Notes under the pieces: model-generated
What the model was told of the DNA's origin: nothing
The model's database searches: none
The model's input: only the letters and a program-made list of their open reading frames with translations
Assembly (NCBI RefSeq): GCF_945915435.1
Contig: NZ_CAMEFG010000032.1
Location: 1 to 42,700 of the forward strand
Direction: 5' to 3'
Length of the DNA: 42,700 nt
From: an uncultured Paracoccus sp.
GTDB lineage: Bacteria; Pseudomonadota; Alphaproteobacteria; Rhodobacterales; Rhodobacteraceae
Shown: positions 1 through 11,079 of the stretch, one piece after another
Layout of the letters: each line of letters opens with the position of its first letter
Position numbering within the stretch: position 1 is the stretch's first letter
Made by a program: the position numbers and the translations under genes

Positions 1-754
<754 letters not shown>

Positions 755-828
755 CTATTCGTCGCGGCAATGCATCCCAAAGCCGTTCAGGGCGGGTCGG
801 GGGGCTGTTTTTGCGCTTTGCCCGCGAT

Positions 829-1476
829 TCAGCCGGGGAAGCGTCGCGCGAAAGAGGCGATCAGCGCATTGTCCAGATCGCCCATGCCCACCGGCAGGCC
901 CATATCGACAAGGCTTGTGACGCCGTGCCCCGAGATTCCGCAGGGCACGATGCCGGAATAATGGCTCAGGTCCGGCTCGACGTTGATCGAAATGCCATGA
1001 AAGCTGACCCATTTGCGCAGCTTGACCCCGATGGCGGCGATCTTGTCCTCGCGCATGGAGCCGTCGGGCAGGGCGGGCTTGTCGGGGCGGGCGATCCAGA
1101 CGCCGACGCGACCCTCGCGGATCTCGCCCTTCAGGTTGAACTCGGCCAGGGCGTCGATGACCCAGTTCTCCATCGCGGCGACGAAGGCGCGGATGTCGCG
1201 GCCGCGCCGGTTGAGGTCAAGCATGACATAGACGACGCGCTGGCCCGGCCCGTGATAGGTGTATTGCCCCCCGCGCCCCGCCGGATGGACCGGAAAGCGC
1301 GCCGACAGCAGGTCCTGCGCCCGCGCGCTGGTGCCCGCGGTGTAAAGCGGGGGATGCTCGACCAGCCAGATCAGTTCGCCCTCGCGGCCCGCATGGATGT
1401 CGGCCACGCGCGCCTCCATCGTGGCGACGGCGCGGTCGTAATCGAGCAATCCGGGTTCGGTGATCCATTCGGGCAT
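829..1476 (-). CDS. lipB: Octanoyl-[acyl-carrier-protein]:protein N-octanoyltransferase
   Basis: LipB moves the octanoyl group from acyl carrier protein to the lipoyl domains of 2-oxoacid dehydrogenases and GcvH, the first step of lipoate assembly in the cytoplasm. The 215-residue protein has the normal family length. It shows [11 protein letters not shown] (41-51), [13 protein letters not shown] (67-79), the catalytic Lys145 in [14 protein letters not shown] with His160 after it, and the acyl-accepting Cys179 in SGIVPCGI. All residues expected for catalysis are present. It is divergent from metH across about 140 bases and lies upstream of ctaD on the same strand. The ATG at 1476 gives the canonical N-terminus, so no alternative start is needed. 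Confidence 0.95.
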   Translation of the reverse strand: MPEWITEPGLLDYDRAVATMEARVADIHAGREGELIWLVEHPPLYTAGTSARAQDLLSARFPVHPAGRGGQYTYHGPGQRVVYVMLDLNRRGRDIRAFVAAMENWVIDALAEFNLKGEIREGRVGVWIARPDKPALPDGSMREDKIAAIGVKLRKWVSFHGISINVEPDLSHYSGIVPCGISGHGVTSLVDMGLPVGMGDLDNALIASFARRFPG

Positions 1477-1533
1477 GGCCGTTCATATCCCCGCCCCGTG
1501 GTGCCCCGCAAGAGGGCTGCCAAGCTGAAACAT

Positions 1534-1561
1534 ATTCATAATCATTGTGCGGATGATGAAT
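1534..1561. promoter_or_regulatory. AT-rich inverted repeat in the lipB/metH divergent promoter region
   Basis: ATTC-ATCAT (1534-1537 and 1541-1545) is mirrored by ATGAT-GAAT (1553-1561) around a 7-base loop. This AT-rich dyad is unusual in GC-rich surroundings. It sits about 57 bases before the metH start and 58 bases before the lipB start. It could be an operator for a methionine or S-adenosylhomocysteine-responsive regulator, or an RNA hairpin. I cannot assign a regulator from sequence alone. Confidence 0.45.
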
Positions 1562-1618
1562 TTCACTAAATGGGCGGGGCAGGCTATAAGAACAGCCCAG
1601 ACATTCGCGGAATTGACC

Positions 1619-4600
1619 ATGACCAAGCACGTCCAGCCGACCCCCTCGCCCGTTTTCGACCGTTTGCGCGCGGCCGCCGCCGAACGCATCCTGATCCTGG
1701 ACGGCGCGATGGGGACGCAGATCCAGCAGCTTGGCTTTGGCGAGGGCGATTTCACGGGGCACAGGGGCGGTTGCGGCTGCGGCCACCATACCGACCACCC
1801 CCAGCAGGGCAACAACGACCTGCTGAACCTGACCCAGCCCGAGGCGATCGAGGAAATCCACTACCGCTATGCGATGGCGGGTGCCGATATCGTGGAAACC
1901 AACACCTTCAGTTCGACCACCATCGCGCAGGCCGATTACGGGTTGGAGGCCGCCGTCTACGACCTGAACCTGCGCGGCGCGCAGATCGCAAGGGCCGCGC
2001 TGGACCGCGCCACCGCAAAGGACGGGCGCGCGCGTTTCGTCGCGGGCGCGCTTGGGCCGACGAACCGCACGGCATCCATCAGCCCGGACGTGAACAACCC
2101 CGGCTATCGCGCCGTCACCTTCGACGACCTGCGCATCGCCTATGCCGAGCAGGTCCGGGGCCTGATGGACGGCGGCGCCGACCTGATCCTGATCGAGACC
2201 ATCTTCGACACGCTGAACGCCAAGGCCGCCATCTTCGCCTGTGAAGAGATGTTTGAAGAAAAGGGCATCCGCCTGCCGGTGATGATCTCGGGCACCATCA
2301 CCGACCTGTCGGGCCGCACCCTGACCGGGCAGACGCCGATCGCCTTCTGGTATTCGATGCGCCACGCGCAGCCCCTGTCCATCGGGCTGAACTGCGCGCT
2401 TGGGGCATCCGCGATGCGCCCGCATCTGGCGGAACTTTCCGCCGTGTCCGATACGCTGATCTGCGCCTACCCCAACGCGGGCCTGCCCAACGAGATGGGC
2501 CAATACGACGAATCGCCCGAGCAGATGGCCGCCCAGATCCGCGAATTCGCCGAAGGCGGGCTGATCAATATCGTCGGGGGCTGCTGCGGCTCGACCCCCG
2601 AGCATATCCGCGCCATCGCCGAGGTGGTGGCCAGCTTCCCGCCGCGCCGGGTCCCCGAGATCACGCCCCGCCTGCGCCTGTCGGGGCTGGAGCCGTTCAC
2701 CAAGACCGACGATATCCCCTTCATGAACGTGGGCGAGCGCACGAATGTCACCGGGTCCGCCAAATTCCGCAAGCTGATCACGGCGGGCGATTACGCGACC
2801 GCGCTGGACGTGGCCCGCGATCAGGTCGAAAACGGCGCGCAGATCATCGACATCAATATGGACGAGGGGTTGATCGATTCGAAACAGGTGATGATCGAAT
2901 ACCTGAACCTGATCGCATCCGAACCCGATATCGCCCGCGTCCCGGTGATGATTGACAGTTCCAAATGGGAGGTGATCGAGGCGGGCCTGAAATGCGTGCA
3001 GGGCAAGCCGGTCGTGAACTCGATCAGCCTGAAAGAGGGCGAGGAACAGTTCCTGCATCAGGCCCGCCTCTGCCGCCGCTACGGCGCGGCGGTGGTCGTC
3101 ATGGCCTTTGACGAGGTGGGCCAGGCCGATACCGAGAACCGCAAGGTCGAGATCTGCACCCGCGCCTATGAGATCTTGGTGAACGAAGTCGGCTTCCCGC
3201 CCGAGGATATCATCTTCGATCCCAATATCTTCGCCGTCGCCACGGGGATCGAGGAACACAACAATTACGGCGTCGATTTCATCGGCGCGACCCGGCGCAT
3301 CACGCAATCGCTGCCGCATGTTCATGTCTCGGGCGGGGTGTCGAACCTGTCGTTCAGCTTCCGCGGCAACGAACCCGTGCGCGAGGCGATGCACGCCGTG
3401 TTCCTCTATCACGCCATTCAGGCGGGGATGGACATGGGCATCGTCAACGCGGGGCAACTGGCGGTCTACGACCAGATCGACCCCGAACTGCGCGAGGCCT
3501 GCGAGGATGTCGTCCTCAACCGCCGGGACGACGCGACCGAGCGGATGCTGGACCTGGCCGAGCGTTACCGGGGCGAGGGCGGCGCCAAGGCCCGTGAAAA
3601 GGACCTGACATGGCGCGAATGGCCGGTCGAAAAGCGGCTGGAACATGCGCTGGTCAACGGCATCACCGAATATATCACCGAAGACACCGAAGAGGCCCGC
3701 CAAGCCGCCGAACGCCCGCTGCATGTCATCGAAGGCCCCTTGATGGCGGGGATGAACGTCGTCGGCGACCTGTTCGGCGCGGGCAAGATGTTCCTGCCGC
3801 AGGTGGTGAAATCGGCCCGCGTGATGAAACAGGCCGTCGCCCATCTGCTGCCCTATATGGAGGCCGAAAAGGCCGCGTCCGGCGGCAGCAACACGGCGGG
3901 CAAGGTGCTGATGGCGACCGTCAAGGGCGACGTTCACGACATCGGCAAGAACATCGTCGGCGTCGTCCTAGCCTGCAACAATTACGAGATCATCGACCTT
4001 GGCGTGATGGTCCCGGCGACGAAGATCCTTGAAACCGCCAAGGCCGAGAATGTCGATATCATCGGGCTTTCCGGTCTCATCACCCCCTCGCTGGACGAAA
4101 TGGTTCATGTGGCCAGCGAAATGGAGCGGGAAGGTTTCGACATTCCCCTGCTGATCGGCGGCGCGACCACCTCGCGCGTGCATACGGCGGTCAAGATCCA
4201 TCCGCGCTATGCCAAAGGACAGGCGGTCTATGTCACCGACGCCAGCCGCGCCGTGGGCGTGGTCAGCTCGCTTCTGTCGGGGCGCAAGGCGGCTTATGTC
4301 GAGGATATTCGCGTGGAATATCAAGAGGTCGCCAACAAGCACGCCCGTGCCGAGGCCGACAAGCGCCGCCTGCCGCTGGCCACCGCGCAGGCCAATGCCT
4401 TCAAGGTGGACTGGGACGGTTTCCGGGCCAAGACGCCGGAGTTCCTCGGCGCGCGCGTGATCGAGGATTTCGATCTGGCCGAAATCGCGGAATATATCGA
4501 CTGGACCCCCTTCTTCCAGACATGGGAGATGAAGGGCGTCTATCCCCGCATCCTCGACGACGAAAAGCAAGGGCAGGCCGCGCGGGCGCTGTTTGCCGAC

Positions 4601-5362
4601 GCGCAGGCGATGCTGAAGCGGATCATCGCCGAGGGCTGGTTCAAGCCCCGCGCCGTCGTCGGCTTCTGGCCCGCGAATCGCGTGGGCGACGACATCCGCC
4701 TGTGGACCGACGAAAGCCGCAGCGCGTCGCTGGCGACGCTGCACACCCTGCGCCAGCAGGTCGCCAAGCGCGATGGCCGACCCAATGTCGCGCTGGCCGA
4801 TTTCGTCGCGCCCGAGGGGCTGGTCGATTACGTCGGCGGCTTCGTCGTGACCGCCGGCCCCGAGGAAATCGCCATCGCCGAACGCTTCAAGGCCGATCAC
4901 GACGATTATTCCGCGATCATCGTGCAGGCGCTGGCCGACCGCTTCGCCGAGGCGCTGGCCGAACTGATGCACCAGCGCACCCGCCGCGATTACTGGGGCT
5001 ATGCGGCGGATGAAACCTTCGCGCCGCAGGAGTTGATCGCCGAGCCTTACAAGGGCATCCGCCCCGCGCCGGGCTATCCCGCGCAGCCCGACCATACCGA
5101 GAAGGTGACGCTGTTCGATCTGCTGGACGCGACGGCGGCCACCGGGGTCGAACTGACCGAATCGATGGCGATGTGGCCGGGTTCGTCCGTCAGCGGCATC
5201 TATATCGGCCACCCGGACGCCTATTATTTCGGCGTCGCCAAGGTCGAACAGGATCAGGTTGCCGATTACGCCGCCCGCAAGGGCATGTCGATGCGTGATG
5301 CCGAACGCTGGCTGGCGCCGATCCTGAACTATATCCCGGCCCCCGCGGTGGCCGCCGAATAG
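1619..5362 (+). CDS. metH: Cobalamin-dependent methionine synthase (full-length, single polypeptide)
   Basis: Transfers the methyl group of 5-methyltetrahydrofolate to homocysteine through a B12 cofactor in the cytosol. The 1247 residues hold all modules. The homocysteine domain has zinc ligands Cys259 (LNCALGA) and Cys322-Cys323 (GGCCGS). The pterin-binding domain covers about 350-640 ([16 protein letters not shown]). A B12 cap follows, then the B12 domain with the cobalt-ligating His773 ([12 protein letters not shown]). The C-terminal AdoMet reactivation domain carries [19 protein letters not shown]. The ATG at 1619 was preferred to an in-frame GTG at 1547 because the latter adds 24 unconserved residues and falls inside the upstream dyad. 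A short Cys/His-rich insertion (GGCGCGHH, about residues 59-66) is present in the homocysteine domain. Some relatives split MetH into separate proteins; this one is intact. Confidence 0.97.
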   Translation: MTKHVQPTPSPVFDRLRAAAAERILILDGAMGTQIQQLGFGEGDFTGHRGGCGCGHHTDHPQQGNNDLLNLTQPEAIEEIHYRYAMAGADIVETNTFSSTTIAQADYGLEAAVYDLNLRGAQIARAALDRATAKDGRARFVAGALGPTNRTASISPDVNNPGYRAVTFDDLRIAYAEQVRGLMDGGADLILIETIFDTLNAKAAIFACEEMFEEKGIRLPVMISGTITDLSGRTLTGQTPIAFWYSMRHAQPLSIGLNCALGASAMRPHLAELSAVSDTLICAYPNAGLPNEMGQYDESPEQMAAQIREFAEGGLINIVGGCCGSTPEHIRAIAEVVASFPPRRVPEITPRLRLSGLEPFTKTDDIPFMNVGERTNVTGSAKFRKLITAGDYATALDVARDQVENGAQIIDINMDEGLIDSKQVMIEYLNLIASEPDIARVPVMIDSSKWEVIEAGLKCVQGKPVVNSISLKEGEEQFLHQARLCRRYGAAVVVMAFDEVGQADTENRKVEICTRAYEILVNEVGFPPEDIIFDPNIFAVATGIEEHNNYGVDFIGATRRITQSLPHVHVSGGVSNLSFSFRGNEPVREAMHAVFLYHAIQAGMDMGIVNAGQLAVYDQIDPELREACEDVVLNRRDDATERMLDLAERYRGEGGAKAREKDLTWREWPVEKRLEHALVNGITEYITEDTEEARQAAERPLHVIEGPLMAGMNVVGDLFGAGKMFLPQVVKSARVMKQAVAHLLPYMEAEKAASGGSNTAGKVLMATVKGDVHDIGKNIVGVVLACNNYEIIDLGVMVPATKILETAKAENVDIIGLSGLITPSLDEMVHVASEMEREGFDIPLLIGGATTSRVHTAVKIHPRYAKGQAVYVTDASRAVGVVSSLLSGRKAAYVEDIRVEYQEVANKHARAEADKRRLPLATAQANAFKVDWDGFRAKTPEFLGARVIEDFDLAEIAEYIDWTPFFQTWEMKGVYPRILDDEKQGQAARALFADAQAMLKRIIAEGWFKPRAVVGFWPANRVGDDIRLWTDESRSASLATLHTLRQQVAKRDGRPNVALADFVAPEGLVDYVGGFVVTAGPEEIAIAERFKADHDDYSAIIVQALADRFAEALAELMHQRTRRDYWGYAADETFAPQELIAEPYKGIRPAPGYPAQPDHTEKVTLFDLLDATAATGVELTESMAMWPGSSVSGIYIGHPDAYYFGVAKVEQDQVADYAARKGMSMRDAERWLAPILNYIPAPAVAAE

Positions 5363-5379
5363 GGGCGTGAAAATCTGCC

Positions 5380-5412
5380 GGGCGGGTGTGAAATCCCTCT
5401 TTTCATCCGCCC
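5380..5412 (+). terminator. Hairpin after metH, possible terminator
   Basis: GGGCGG (5380-5385) and TGAAA (5389-5393) pair with TTTCA (5401-5405) and CCGCCC (5407-5412), with a small internal bulge and a 7-base loop. It lies 18 bases past the metH stop and before the tRNA gene. There is no strong T-run after it, so it may slow or stabilise transcript ends rather than terminate efficiently. Confidence 0.5.
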
Positions 5413-5445
5413 CGCAACAGTCTAAACGACCCGCACTGGCACGAT

Positions 5446-5532
5446 GCGGTCGTGGCGGAATTGGTAGACGCGCAGCGTTGAGGTCGCTGTTCCTTAACCG
5501 GAGTGGAAGTTCGAGTCTTCTCGACCGCACCA
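5446..5532 (+). tRNA. tRNA-Leu, anticodon GAG
   Basis: Full cloverleaf. Acceptor GCGGTCG (5446-5452) pairs with CGACCGC (5522-5528), followed by discriminator A and an encoded CCA (5530-5532). The anticodon stem CAGCG/CGCTG encloses the loop TTGAGGT, giving anticodon GAG, which reads CUC/CUU leucine codons. A long variable arm, typical of leucine tRNAs, precedes the T arm GGAAG-TTCGAGT-CTTCT. CUC is a common codon in a GC-rich genome. No integrase or repeated 3' end follows, so there is no sign that the tRNA serves as an attachment site here. Confidence 0.96.
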
Positions 5533-5664
5533 GCATATCCCCCGATCCATATGGGCGGCAGGCCGCCCGCCCGCCGTCGCGCGCCCACAGGGACGGCGAT
5601 GCCGCTTGAACTCGGGGCGCATTGCATTAAACCGCAGGCGACCCGTCTTTCGGAAGATCAGGAC

Positions 5665-6510
5665 ATGACACTCTACCTACATATCGGGGCGCAAAAGACC
5701 GGCAGCACCACCATCCAGGAGGCGCTTTATCGCAACCGCGGGGCGCTGCTGCGGGCCGGGCTGACCTATCCCGAGGTGCAGGCCGACGACAAGAACAAGG
5801 TCAGCCATTACAATTCCCTGCGCGGTTTCTTTACCCGGCAGAAGGACCAGATCGCCGACACCGATGCCTTCATCTCGCGGGTGAACGGGATCGAGGGCGA
5901 CGTCCTTCTGTCCTCCGAGGCGCTGAGCAACTGGCCCCCGCTGGCCCCGCGCGAAACCGCCGCGCAATACTGGGCGCGCAAGCAGACCATCCTGGAAGGC
6001 ATCCGCGACCGGCTGGCGCAGCGCCGGGTCAAGGTGATCTATTGCGTGCGCGAGCGGACGGCCTATCTCAAGTCCCTGTTCAAGCAGCACCTGAAGGTGT
6101 TGCAGCGCCCCTCGCTGTCGATCGAGGACGAGTTGGACGGCTTTCTCAAGCGCGAGGTCGTCCGCTCGGACACCGCGCGCCAGGCCGAGATCTGGCGCAA
6201 GGTCTTTGGCAATGTCGGCATCATCGACTTCGACGAACACGCCCGCGCGGGCACCTTGCTGGATGCCTTCGTCGAGCGGCTGGACCGCCAGGTCGATCTG
6301 CGCGATGTCGAGGTCAGGAACGTCTCGCCCGACTGGACCGAACTGGAAATGACCCGCATCAGCCGCACCTACCAGCTTGATCCCCCGGCCAGGCTGATCG
6401 GCAAGGCCGGTCCCGGCCCCGAACGGCGCGAACAGGTGAACACCATGATCGAGGCGATGGTCGCCCGCCGCATCAAGGCCGCCGTCGCACAGGCCGAGGC
6501 CGAAAAATAA
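5665..6510 (+). CDS. Sulfotransferase-like P-loop protein
   Basis: A 281-residue soluble protein opening with MTLYLHIGAQKTGSTTIQEA. This matches the 5'-phosphosulfate-binding loop (xxGxxKTGSTxxQ) found at the N-terminus of bacterial sulfotransferase-family proteins that use PAPS. A later stretch VKVIYCVRERTAYLKSLFKQ (about residues 124-143) fits the second 3'-phosphate-binding region, where a conserved Arg/Ser contacts the nucleotide. There is no signal peptide or membrane segment. The acceptor is unknown; relatives are often near surface-polysaccharide genes, but none are here. It sits alone between tRNA-Leu and the ABC cassette. The frame is open upstream to 5503, but that part overlaps the tRNA and looks non-coding, so the ATG at 5665 was chosen. 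Family assignment is fair; substrate is unassigned. Confidence 0.72.
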   Translation: MTLYLHIGAQKTGSTTIQEALYRNRGALLRAGLTYPEVQADDKNKVSHYNSLRGFFTRQKDQIADTDAFISRVNGIEGDVLLSSEALSNWPPLAPRETAAQYWARKQTILEGIRDRLAQRRVKVIYCVRERTAYLKSLFKQHLKVLQRPSLSIEDELDGFLKREVVRSDTARQAEIWRKVFGNVGIIDFDEHARAGTLLDAFVERLDRQVDLRDVEVRNVSPDWTELEMTRISRTYQLDPPARLIGKAGPGPERREQVNTMIEAMVARRIKAAVAQAEAEK

Positions 6511-6629
6511 TGTCCATGCCGTTCGGGCAGGGGATTGCGCCTTGCACCGAGCGGTTCGATGAAGAACAATCCCCGTCAGGCCACCGCAAACGGCGGCACA
6601 ACGAAAACACGAACAACGGGGAATGCAAG

Positions 6630-7793
6630 ATGAAGGCATCACTGGCGATTTCGGGTCTGGCGCTTGGCACGATGGTGGGCGCCGCGCCCCTTGCCGCCGA
6701 TGAGGTGAACGTGGGCGTGATGCTGACCCTTTCCGGTTCGGCGGCGGTGCTGGGCGAACAGGGCCGCGACGGCTTCCTGCTGGCGCTCGATGAACTGGAC
6801 GGCAAGCTGGGCGGGCTTGATGCCAAGGTCACCATCGTGGACGACGAACAAAAGCCCGACGTCGCCGTCAACCGCGCGCGCGAGCTGATCGAATCCGAAG
6901 GTGTCGATTTCGTCATGGGCGCGATGTATTCCAACGTCCAGATGGCGGTGACCGGCCCGCTGACCCAGGCGGGCGTCTTCGTGCTGTCGCCCAACCCCGG
7001 CCCCTCGGCGCTGGCGGGGGCGGAATGCAACCCGAACTTCTTCGCCGTCTCCTATCAGAACGACCAGCCCGACGAGGTCGTGGGCGCCTATGTTTCCGAC
7101 AAGGCGCAGCGGGTTTTCCTGATCGCGCCGAACTACCAGGCGGGCAAGGATCACCTGACCGGCTTCAAGCGCACCTTCACCGGCGAGATCGCGGATGAGG
7201 TCTATGTCTCGCTGACCCAGATGGATTACTCGGCCGAGCTGGCGCAGATCGCCGCCGCCTCGCCCGATGCGGTCTTTGCCTTCATGCCGGGCGGGCTTGG
7301 GGTGAACTTCGTGCGCCAGTTCCGGCAGGCGGGGCTGGATGCGATTCCCGTCTATTCGACCTTCACCGTCGATGAGGTCACCCTGCCTGCCCAGCAGCAG
7401 GATGCGGTCGGCTTTTATTCCGGTTCCGACTGGGCGCCCGATCTGGACACGGAACGCAACCGCGCCTTCGTCCAGGCGTTCGAGGCGAAATATGACCGCG
7501 TGCCGGCCTCTTACGCGGCCCATGCCTATGACGCGGCCTATCTGATGGATGCGGCGATCCGTGCGGTGGGCGGCGATCTGTCCGACAAGGATGCCCTGCG
7601 CGCCGCGCTGAAGGCCGCCGAGTTCGAATCGGTCCGGGGCGAGTTTTCGTTCAACGACAACCACTTCCCCTTGCAGGACTTCTACGTCACCCAGGTTGCC
7701 CAGCGCGAGGATGGCAGGTTCCAGACGCAGGTCGTCGAAAAGGTGCTGGAAAAGCCCGTCGATGCCTATGCGGCGGAATGCGCGATGAACTGA
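6630..7793 (+). CDS. Periplasmic binding protein of a branched-chain amino-acid (HAAT) type ABC transporter
   Basis: LivK-type ligand-binding receptor of 387 residues, delivering a small substrate to the permeases encoded next. A secretion signal (MKASLAISGLALGTMVGAAPLAA, cleavage near residue 23) is followed by VNVGVMLTLSGSAAVLGEQG, the typical opening of type I periplasmic binding proteins, then FVMGAMYSNVQMAVTGPL and a second lobe ending near SYAAHAYDAAYLMDAAI. The ATG at 6630 follows a GGGGAA ribosome-binding site; an upstream in-frame start would place charged residues before the signal. The gap from the preceding gene holds an 8-base inverted repeat (GGGGATTG at 6530, CAATCCCC at 6567). 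The substrate is unknown. The linked FAD oxidase hints at an amino acid or N-methylated amine, which is an inference. Confidence 0.9.
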   Translation: MKASLAISGLALGTMVGAAPLAADEVNVGVMLTLSGSAAVLGEQGRDGFLLALDELDGKLGGLDAKVTIVDDEQKPDVAVNRARELIESEGVDFVMGAMYSNVQMAVTGPLTQAGVFVLSPNPGPSALAGAECNPNFFAVSYQNDQPDEVVGAYVSDKAQRVFLIAPNYQAGKDHLTGFKRTFTGEIADEVYVSLTQMDYSAELAQIAAASPDAVFAFMPGGLGVNFVRQFRQAGLDAIPVYSTFTVDEVTLPAQQQDAVGFYSGSDWAPDLDTERNRAFVQAFEAKYDRVPASYAAHAYDAAYLMDAAIRAVGGDLSDKDALRAALKAAEFESVRGEFSFNDNHFPLQDFYVTQVAQREDGRFQTQVVEKVLEKPVDAYAAECAMN

Positions 7794-7809
7794 TCCCGCG
7801 CCAAGGCCG

Positions 7810-8727
7810 ATGACAAATCTTCTGATCCTGCAAACGCTGAACGGTCTGCAATTCGGCATCCTGCTGTTTCTGGTGGCGGCCGGGCTGACGCTGGTTTTCG
7901 GCGTGATGGACGTCATCAACCTTGCGCATGGCGCGCAATACATGCTGGGCGCCTACCTGGCCGCCGCCTTTACCGCGCTGACGGGCAGCTTCGCCCTTGG
8001 CCTGCTGGCGGCGTTGCCCGTGGCGCTGGCCTTCGGCCTGCTGACCGAAAGGCTGGTGATCCGGCGGCTGTATGATCGAAGTCACCTGGACCAGGTGCTG
8101 GTGACCTTCGGCCTGATGCTGATGATCGGCGAGGGTGTGCGGATGATCTGGGGGTCCGCGCCGATCTCGGTCAACCTGCCGCAGGTGCTGTCGGGATCGG
8201 TGCCGGTCTATGGCAACCTGCGCTATCCGGTCTATCGGCTGGTGATCCTGGCGGCGGGGCTGGGCGCGGCGGGGCTGCTGGGTTGGATGATCCATCGCAC
8301 GCGGCTGGGCATGCTCTTGCGGGCGGGTGCCAGCAATCGCGACATGGTTTCCGCGCTGGGCACGGATATCAACCGGCTGTTCCTGTTGGTCTTCGGCTTT
8401 GGTGCGATGCTTGCCGGGTTCGCCGGGGCGATGATGCTGCCGCTGGTCTCGGCCGAGCCGCAGATGGGTGATACCGTCCTGATCCTGACCTTCGTCGTCA
8501 TCGTGATCGGCGGCATCGGCTCGATCCGGGGGGCCTTCGTCGCGGCGCTGCTGGTCGGGCTGGTCGATACGCTGGGCCGCAGCTTCGGCCCGGTCCTGCT
8601 GCGCACGGTGATGGAGCCGGACGCGGCAAGCCAGATGGGCCGCGTCCTGGCGCCGATGCTGATCTATATCCTGATGGCGCTGATCCTGGCGATTCGCCCC
8701 GCGGGCCTGTTCCCGGTGCGGCAATGA
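7810..8727 (+). CDS. livH: Branched-chain amino-acid type ABC transporter permease, LivH family
   Basis: Inner-membrane permease of 305 residues with eight or so hydrophobic segments. It carries the family signatures AAGLTLVFGVMDVINLAHGA (residues 23-42, the conserved NLAHG motif) and FVVIVIGGIGSIRGAFVAAL near residue 240, which forms the coupling region for the ATPase. It forms a heterodimer with the next gene product. It starts 16 bases after the binding protein and its stop overlaps the start of the LivM-type gene by 4 bases, so the cassette is one transcription unit. The symbol denotes family only; the true substrate may not be leucine, isoleucine or valine. Confidence 0.9.
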   Translation: MTNLLILQTLNGLQFGILLFLVAAGLTLVFGVMDVINLAHGAQYMLGAYLAAAFTALTGSFALGLLAALPVALAFGLLTERLVIRRLYDRSHLDQVLVTFGLMLMIGEGVRMIWGSAPISVNLPQVLSGSVPVYGNLRYPVYRLVILAAGLGAAGLLGWMIHRTRLGMLLRAGASNRDMVSALGTDINRLFLLVFGFGAMLAGFAGAMMLPLVSAEPQMGDTVLILTFVVIVIGGIGSIRGAFVAALLVGLVDTLGRSFGPVLLRTVMEPDAASQMGRVLAPMLIYILMALILAIRPAGLFPVRQ

Positions 8728-9652
8728 GCGCGCGCGACGCCGTCATGCTGGCGCTGGTCGCCCTGCTTGCCGCGCTGCCGCCGGTGCTGCAACTGCTGGG
8801 CGAACCGTTCCTGACCGTGATCGTCACCCGCGCGCTGATCTTTGCCATCGCGGCGCTGTCGCTGGACCTACTGCTGGGCTATGGCGCGCTGGTGTCCTTC
8901 GGCCATGCGGCGTTTCTGGGGATCGGGGCCTATACCGCGCTGATCCTGTCGGGGCGCGGCGTGACAGGGCTGGAGTTGCAACTGCCGGCCGCCCTTGCCG
9001 CTGCCGGGCTTTTCGCGCTGGTCACCGGCGCGATTTCCCTGCGCACGCGCGGGGTTCACTTCATCATGATCACGCTGGCCTTCGGCCAGATGGCCTATTA
9101 TTTCGCCAGTTCGCTGTCCGCTTTCGGCGGCGACGACGGGCAGGCGCTGCGCGCACGCTCGACGCTGTTCGGGGCGGATGTGCTTGCGGGCAACAGCGGG
9201 TTTTACTACCTGGTGCTGGCACTTCTGGCGCTGGTCTGGCTGTTTCTGCGCGCGCTGACCCGTTCGCGCTTCGGGCGTGTCCTGTCCGGCACCCGCGAGA
9301 ACGAGGCGCGCATGCAGGCCATCGGCTTTTCCCCCTTTCCCTTCCGGCTGATCGCCTATGTCGTCGCGGGCATGATCGCCGCGATGGCGGGGGTGCTGCT
9401 GGCCAATCACGCCAGCTTCGTCGCGCCGTCCTATATGGGCTGGGGCCGCTCGGGCGAGATGATCGCGATGGTCGTCCTTGGCGGCATGGGAACGCTGACC
9501 GGCCCGGTCCTGGGCGCCATCGCCTTCGTGCTGGCCGAGGAAACGCTGGCCCGCTTCACCACCCATTGGCGGCTGTTCTTCGGCGCGGCCATCGTGCTGA
9601 TCGTGCTGTTCACGCGCGGGGGTCTGCTGGGCGCATTGCTGCGGGGGCGGAA

Positions 9653-9656
<4 letters not shown>
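8724..9656 (+). CDS. livM: Branched-chain amino-acid type ABC transporter permease, LivM family
   Basis: Second membrane subunit, 310 residues, about nine hydrophobic helices. LSLDLLLGYGALVSFGHAAF (residues 46-65) is the conserved LivM motif and MIAMVVLGGMGTLTGPVLGA is the cytoplasmic coupling loop. ATGA overlaps link it both to the permease before it and to the ATPase gene after it, consistent with translational coupling and fixed stoichiometry. A hydrophilic segment after SGTRENEARMQAIGF is normal for LivM proteins. No missing elements were seen. Confidence 0.9.
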
Positions 9657-10392
<736 letters not shown>

Positions 10393-10399
<7 letters not shown>

Positions 10400-11079
10400 A
10401 TCTGCAAGACATCGTGGCCGGTTACGGCGGCTCGACCGTGTTGCAGGGCATGTCGCTGCATGTCGCGCCGGGCGAGGCCGTAGCGCTTCTGGGCCGCAAC
10501 GGCATGGGCAAGACGACGACGGTGCGGGTGATCTTCGGCCTTTTGCGCGCGGCGCAGGGCCGCGTCACGGTGGCAGGCCGCGACATGACCGGCGCCGCCC
10601 CCTTTGCCGTCGCCCGCGCCGGGCTGGGGCTGGTGCCCGAGGGGCGGCAGATCTTCCCCAACCTTACCGTGGACGAAAACCTGATCGCGACCGCGCGCCC
10701 CGGCCCGTGGACGCTTGCGCGGGTCCATGAGTTGTTCCCCCGCCTTGCCGAGCGCCGCCGCCACGCCGGCAACCAGCTTTCGGGGGGCGAGCAGCAGATG
10801 CTGGCCATCGGGCGCGCGCTGATGACCAATCCGCGCCTGCTGGTGCTGGACGAGGCGACCGAGGGCCTTGCCCCCCTGATCCGGGCCGAGATCTGGTCTT
10901 GTCTCTCGCGCCTGCGGGCCGAGGGCATGGCGATCCTGGTCGTGGACAAGGACCTGCGCGCGCTGTCCGCGCTGGTCGACCGCCTTGTCGTGATCGAGCG
11001 CGGCCAGCCCGTCTGGCAGGGCGACAGCGCCGCCCTTGCCGCCGATCCCACTGTTCAGGAACGGTTCTTGCATGTCTGA
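10393..11079 (+). CDS. livF: ABC transporter ATP-binding protein, LivF family
   Basis: Second ATPase subunit, 228 residues. It has Walker A GRNGMGKTT (residues 34-42), the Q-loop region LVPEGRQIFPNLTVDENL typical of LivF, signature LSGGEQQMLAIGRALM and Walker B LLVLDEATEGLAP. The switch position reads VVDKD; LivF proteins normally lack the canonical switch His and use VEQN, so this is a mild variation. It overlaps livG by 7 bases, and its stop overlaps the start of the FAD oxidase by 8 bases, so five transporter genes plus oxidase form a continuous coupled operon. Confidence 0.92.

Noticed and set aside
1547..1618. Upstream GTG start extending metH by 24 residues
   Set aside because: The added residues are not conserved as far as I recall, the codon lies inside the dyad, and [11 protein letters not shown] at 1619 matches the family N-terminus.
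1477..1618. SAM or SAH riboswitch in the metH leader
   Set aside because: Only a single AT-rich hairpin is seen; the conserved cores of known SAM-II and SAM/SAH riboswitches could not be recognised.
1217..3937. 906-codon open frame on the minus strand opposite metH and lipB
   Set aside because: It mirrors metH codon bias in GC-rich DNA, has a low-complexity His/Asp/Gly/Arg composition and no recognisable domain; metH on the plus strand is certain.
5446..5532. tRNA-Leu as an integration site for a mobile element
   Set aside because: No integrase gene and no repeat of the tRNA 3' end were found downstream; flanking genes are ordinary.
6530..6574. GGGGATTG / CAATCCCC inverted repeat before the binding-protein gene
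   Set aside because: An 8-bp stem with a 29-base loop and no T-run; too weak to call a terminator or riboswitch.
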